From positions 186,001-250,000 of the forward strand of contig JAFRIW010000056.1 of the NCBI GenBank assembly GCA_017432565.1: a DNA stretch of 64,000 bases, given 5' to 3'. Position 1 is the first letter of the stretch. The number at the start of each line of letters is the position of its first letter. This document shows positions 62,631-64,000 of this stretch, one piece after another. This DNA is from Lachnospiraceae bacterium (GTDB lineage Bacteria > Bacillota > Clostridia > Lachnospirales > Lachnospiraceae). Under the pieces are notes generated by a model. It was not told the DNA's origin. It ran no database searches and saw only the letters and a list, made by a program, of their open reading frames with translations. The position numbers and the translations under genes are program-made.

Positions 62631-63800
62631 ATGGCTGAAACGGAATGGTCGGATTATACATCCAGGATCTGTGCCGAGATTGATCTGGACGCAGTCCGCT
62701 TCAATATGGAATCGATGCACCGGAATCTGCAGGAGAATGTGCAGATGACGGCGGTTGTCAAGGCGGACGGATACGGCCACGGCGCGGTGCAGATCGCCCG
62801 TGAAATCGAGGATCTGCCGTATCTGTGGGGCTTCGCTGTTGCAACTTTTGAGGAGGCTGCGGAGCTTCGGGAGAGCGGCATCGTCAAGCCGGTTCTGATT
62901 CTGGGCTATGTCTTTCCTTATTGCTATGAGGATGTTGCGCGGCTGGAGCTGCGGCCCACTGTGTTCCGGAGAGATATGATCCGGCAGCTCGCCGCGGCGG
63001 CGCAGAAGGTGGGAAAGAAGATTCATGTGCACGTTGCGGTTGATACCGGCATGAGCCGGATCGGTGTGACGCCGGACGCGGAAGGGGCGGATTTTGTCCG
63101 GGAAGTACTGAGTAACCCCATGCTGGATGCGGAAGGAACCTTTACACATTTTGCCAGAGCCGATGAAACGGATCTTTCCACGGCACTTGCTCAGTTTGCA
63201 AAATACAGGAATTTCGTGAATACAGTGAAAGAGCGGACGGGCTACGAGTTCCCGCTCCGGCACTGCTCCAACAGCGCGGGGATTATTGCGCTGAGGGACT
63301 GCAATCTGGACATGGTCCGGGCCGGCATTACGCTGTACGGACTGTGGCCTTCGGAGGAAGTTCCGAAGACGCCGGTGCCCATAAAGCCTGTGATGTCTCT
63401 GCACTCGCATGTGGTCTATGTGAAAGATCTTCCCGCCGGTGTACCTGTCAGCTACGGCGGCACTTATGTGACAGATCATGTAACGCGCGTCGCCACCATT
63501 CCCGTCGGTTATGCAGACGGTTATCCGCGCGGGCTCTCGGGAAAGGGATGCGTACTGATCCGAGGCAAGCGCGCTCCGATTCTGGGAAGAGTCTGCATGG
63601 ACCAGATGATGGTCTGCGTCGATTCGATCCCGGGGGTGCGGGAAGGCGATCCGGTGACGCTGATCGGTACCGACGGCGCGGAAACGATCTCGATGGAAGA
63701 AGCAGGAAAGCTCTCCGGGCGGTTCAATTATGAATTTGCCTGTAATATTTCGCCGCGGGTGCCACGGGTCTATATCCGGAACGGGAAAAGGAGCAGCTGA
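62631..63800 (+). CDS. alr: Alanine racemase
   Basis: A 389-residue fold-III PLP enzyme making D-alanine for peptidoglycan. The PLP lysine is Lys44 in VVKADGYGHG. The catalytic tyrosine region shows PVSYGGTYVTD, and CMDQMMVCVD carries the conserved C-terminal segment. The start is ATG 62631, preceded by GGAGGAG (62618-62624); the longer frame from 62583 overlaps rex without support. It is probably co-transcribed with rex and with the CBS-domain protein gene that begins six bases after its stop. Confidence 0.95.
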   Translation: MAETEWSDYTSRICAEIDLDAVRFNMESMHRNLQENVQMTAVVKADGYGHGAVQIAREIEDLPYLWGFAVATFEEAAELRESGIVKPVLILGYVFPYCYEDVARLELRPTVFRRDMIRQLAAAAQKVGKKIHVHVAVDTGMSRIGVTPDAEGADFVREVLSNPMLDAEGTFTHFARADETDLSTALAQFAKYRNFVNTVKERTGYEFPLRHCSNSAGIIALRDCNLDMVRAGITLYGLWPSEEVPKTPVPIKPVMSLHSHVVYVKDLPAGVPVSYGGTYVTDHVTRVATIPVGYADGYPRGLSGKGCVLIRGKRAPILGRVCMDQMMVCVDSIPGVREGDPVTLIGTDGAETISMEEAGKLSGRFNYEFACNISPRVPRVYIRNGKRSS

Positions 63801-63805
63801 GAGAA

Positions 63806-64000
63806 ATGGTGATTTTTCTGATGATTCTGTGCGCGGTGCTTCTGATCGCACTGATCTGTGTCCTGATCCGGTACCGCAGGCTGGCTGCCGCATCCTCCGG
63901 AACACAGGAGGAGCTGAAAAAGGCGCTCTCCGAGGGCCATGAACAGGGTGTCATTGACCAGACGGAAGCGGAGATGATCACGAACATCTTTGAATTTTCC
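63806..64000 (+). CDS. CNNM/CorC-like CBS-domain membrane protein, 3' end cut off
   Basis: First 65 residues of a gene running off the window. One membrane helix (about 2-22), a basic turn (RYRRL), then EELKKALSEGHEQGVIDQTEAEMITNIFEFS, the segment that precedes the CBS pair in hemolysin C / CorC / CNNM proteins. A single helix replaces the usual four-helix CNNM transport domain, as in some short Clostridia members. AAAAGGAG lies before the ATG. Known relatives handle Mg2+ or Co2+; the rest of the protein is needed to be sure. Confidence 0.72.
   Translation, partial: MVIFLMILCAVLLIALICVLIRYRRLAAASSGTQEELKKALSEGHEQGVIDQTEAEMITNIFEFS

Overview
The window reads as chromosome of an anaerobic, low-oxygen-adapted Clostridia-type Bacillota, most likely a gut Lachnospirales or Oscillospirales relative. 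This rests on strong AGGAGG ribosome sites, a Na+-pumping oxaloacetate decarboxylase, pyruvate:ferredoxin oxidoreductase, an oxygen-sensitive type of dehydratase, the Rex repressor, and sugar ABC importers that lack their own ATPase. Base composition is moderately GC-rich and even throughout. I see no insertion sequence, phage gene, integrase, rRNA or CRISPR array. The species is an inference and was not searched.

Layout. 0-3.6 kb: end of gamma, biotin carrier, beta and alpha subunits of a Na+-translocating decarboxylase, closed by a terminator. 3.7-9.9 kb: a GH13 glycogen debranching enzyme, an OmpR-type response regulator, an opposite-strand membrane coiled-coil protein of unknown role, and a VanS-like histidine kinase. 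9.9-15.05 kb: hisH-hisF, a dipeptidase, uracil-DNA glycosylase, diaminopimelate decarboxylase and a tRNA-Leu(CAA). 15.1-45.9 kb: one 30-kb catabolic island, entirely on the plus strand except its GntR/FadR-type regulator at the left edge. 46-64 kb: housekeeping genes (YfhO, a small membrane protein, aroA, tyrA, leuS, a 5'-nucleotidase, an EF-G paralogue, GntR plus isocitrate dehydrogenase, an ABC-F ATPase, rex, alr and the start of a CBS-domain membrane protein).

The catabolic island has two modules. Each opens with a PPC (DUF296/PD1-like) protein, and each is preceded by the same AAAAATAGTGCA...TTTATGCA motif. Module A holds two GH2-type proteins (one with both catalytic acids replaced), a CUT1 sugar importer, a xylose-isomerase-like TIM barrel, a Gfo/Idh/MocA oxidoreductase and a YesM/YesN-type two-component system. 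Module B holds a second CUT1 importer, an RraA-like aldolase candidate, a 3HCDH-family dehydrogenase, an IlvD/Edd dehydratase, pyruvate:ferredoxin oxidoreductase, a D-2-hydroxyacid dehydrogenase, a third GH2 enzyme, a 4-hydroxybutyryl-CoA dehydratase (AbfD) homologue with all four cluster ligands, a MaoC hydratase and another TIM barrel. None of the GH2 proteins has a signal peptide, so glycosides are probably imported intact and cut in the cytoplasm. The sugar part may then pass through an aldonate / 2-keto-3-deoxy-acid route to pyruvate and acetyl-CoA. Why an AbfD-type radical dehydratase sits in a glycoside locus is not explained by any pathway I know; this is the best candidate here for an undescribed system.

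Several control sites are readable: a Rex-like operator over the -35 box of rex, a perfect 12-bp palindrome over the -10 box of the GntR-icd operon, an 11-bp inverted repeat around the EF-G paralogue promoter, and stable hairpins between each solute-binding-protein gene and its permease genes.
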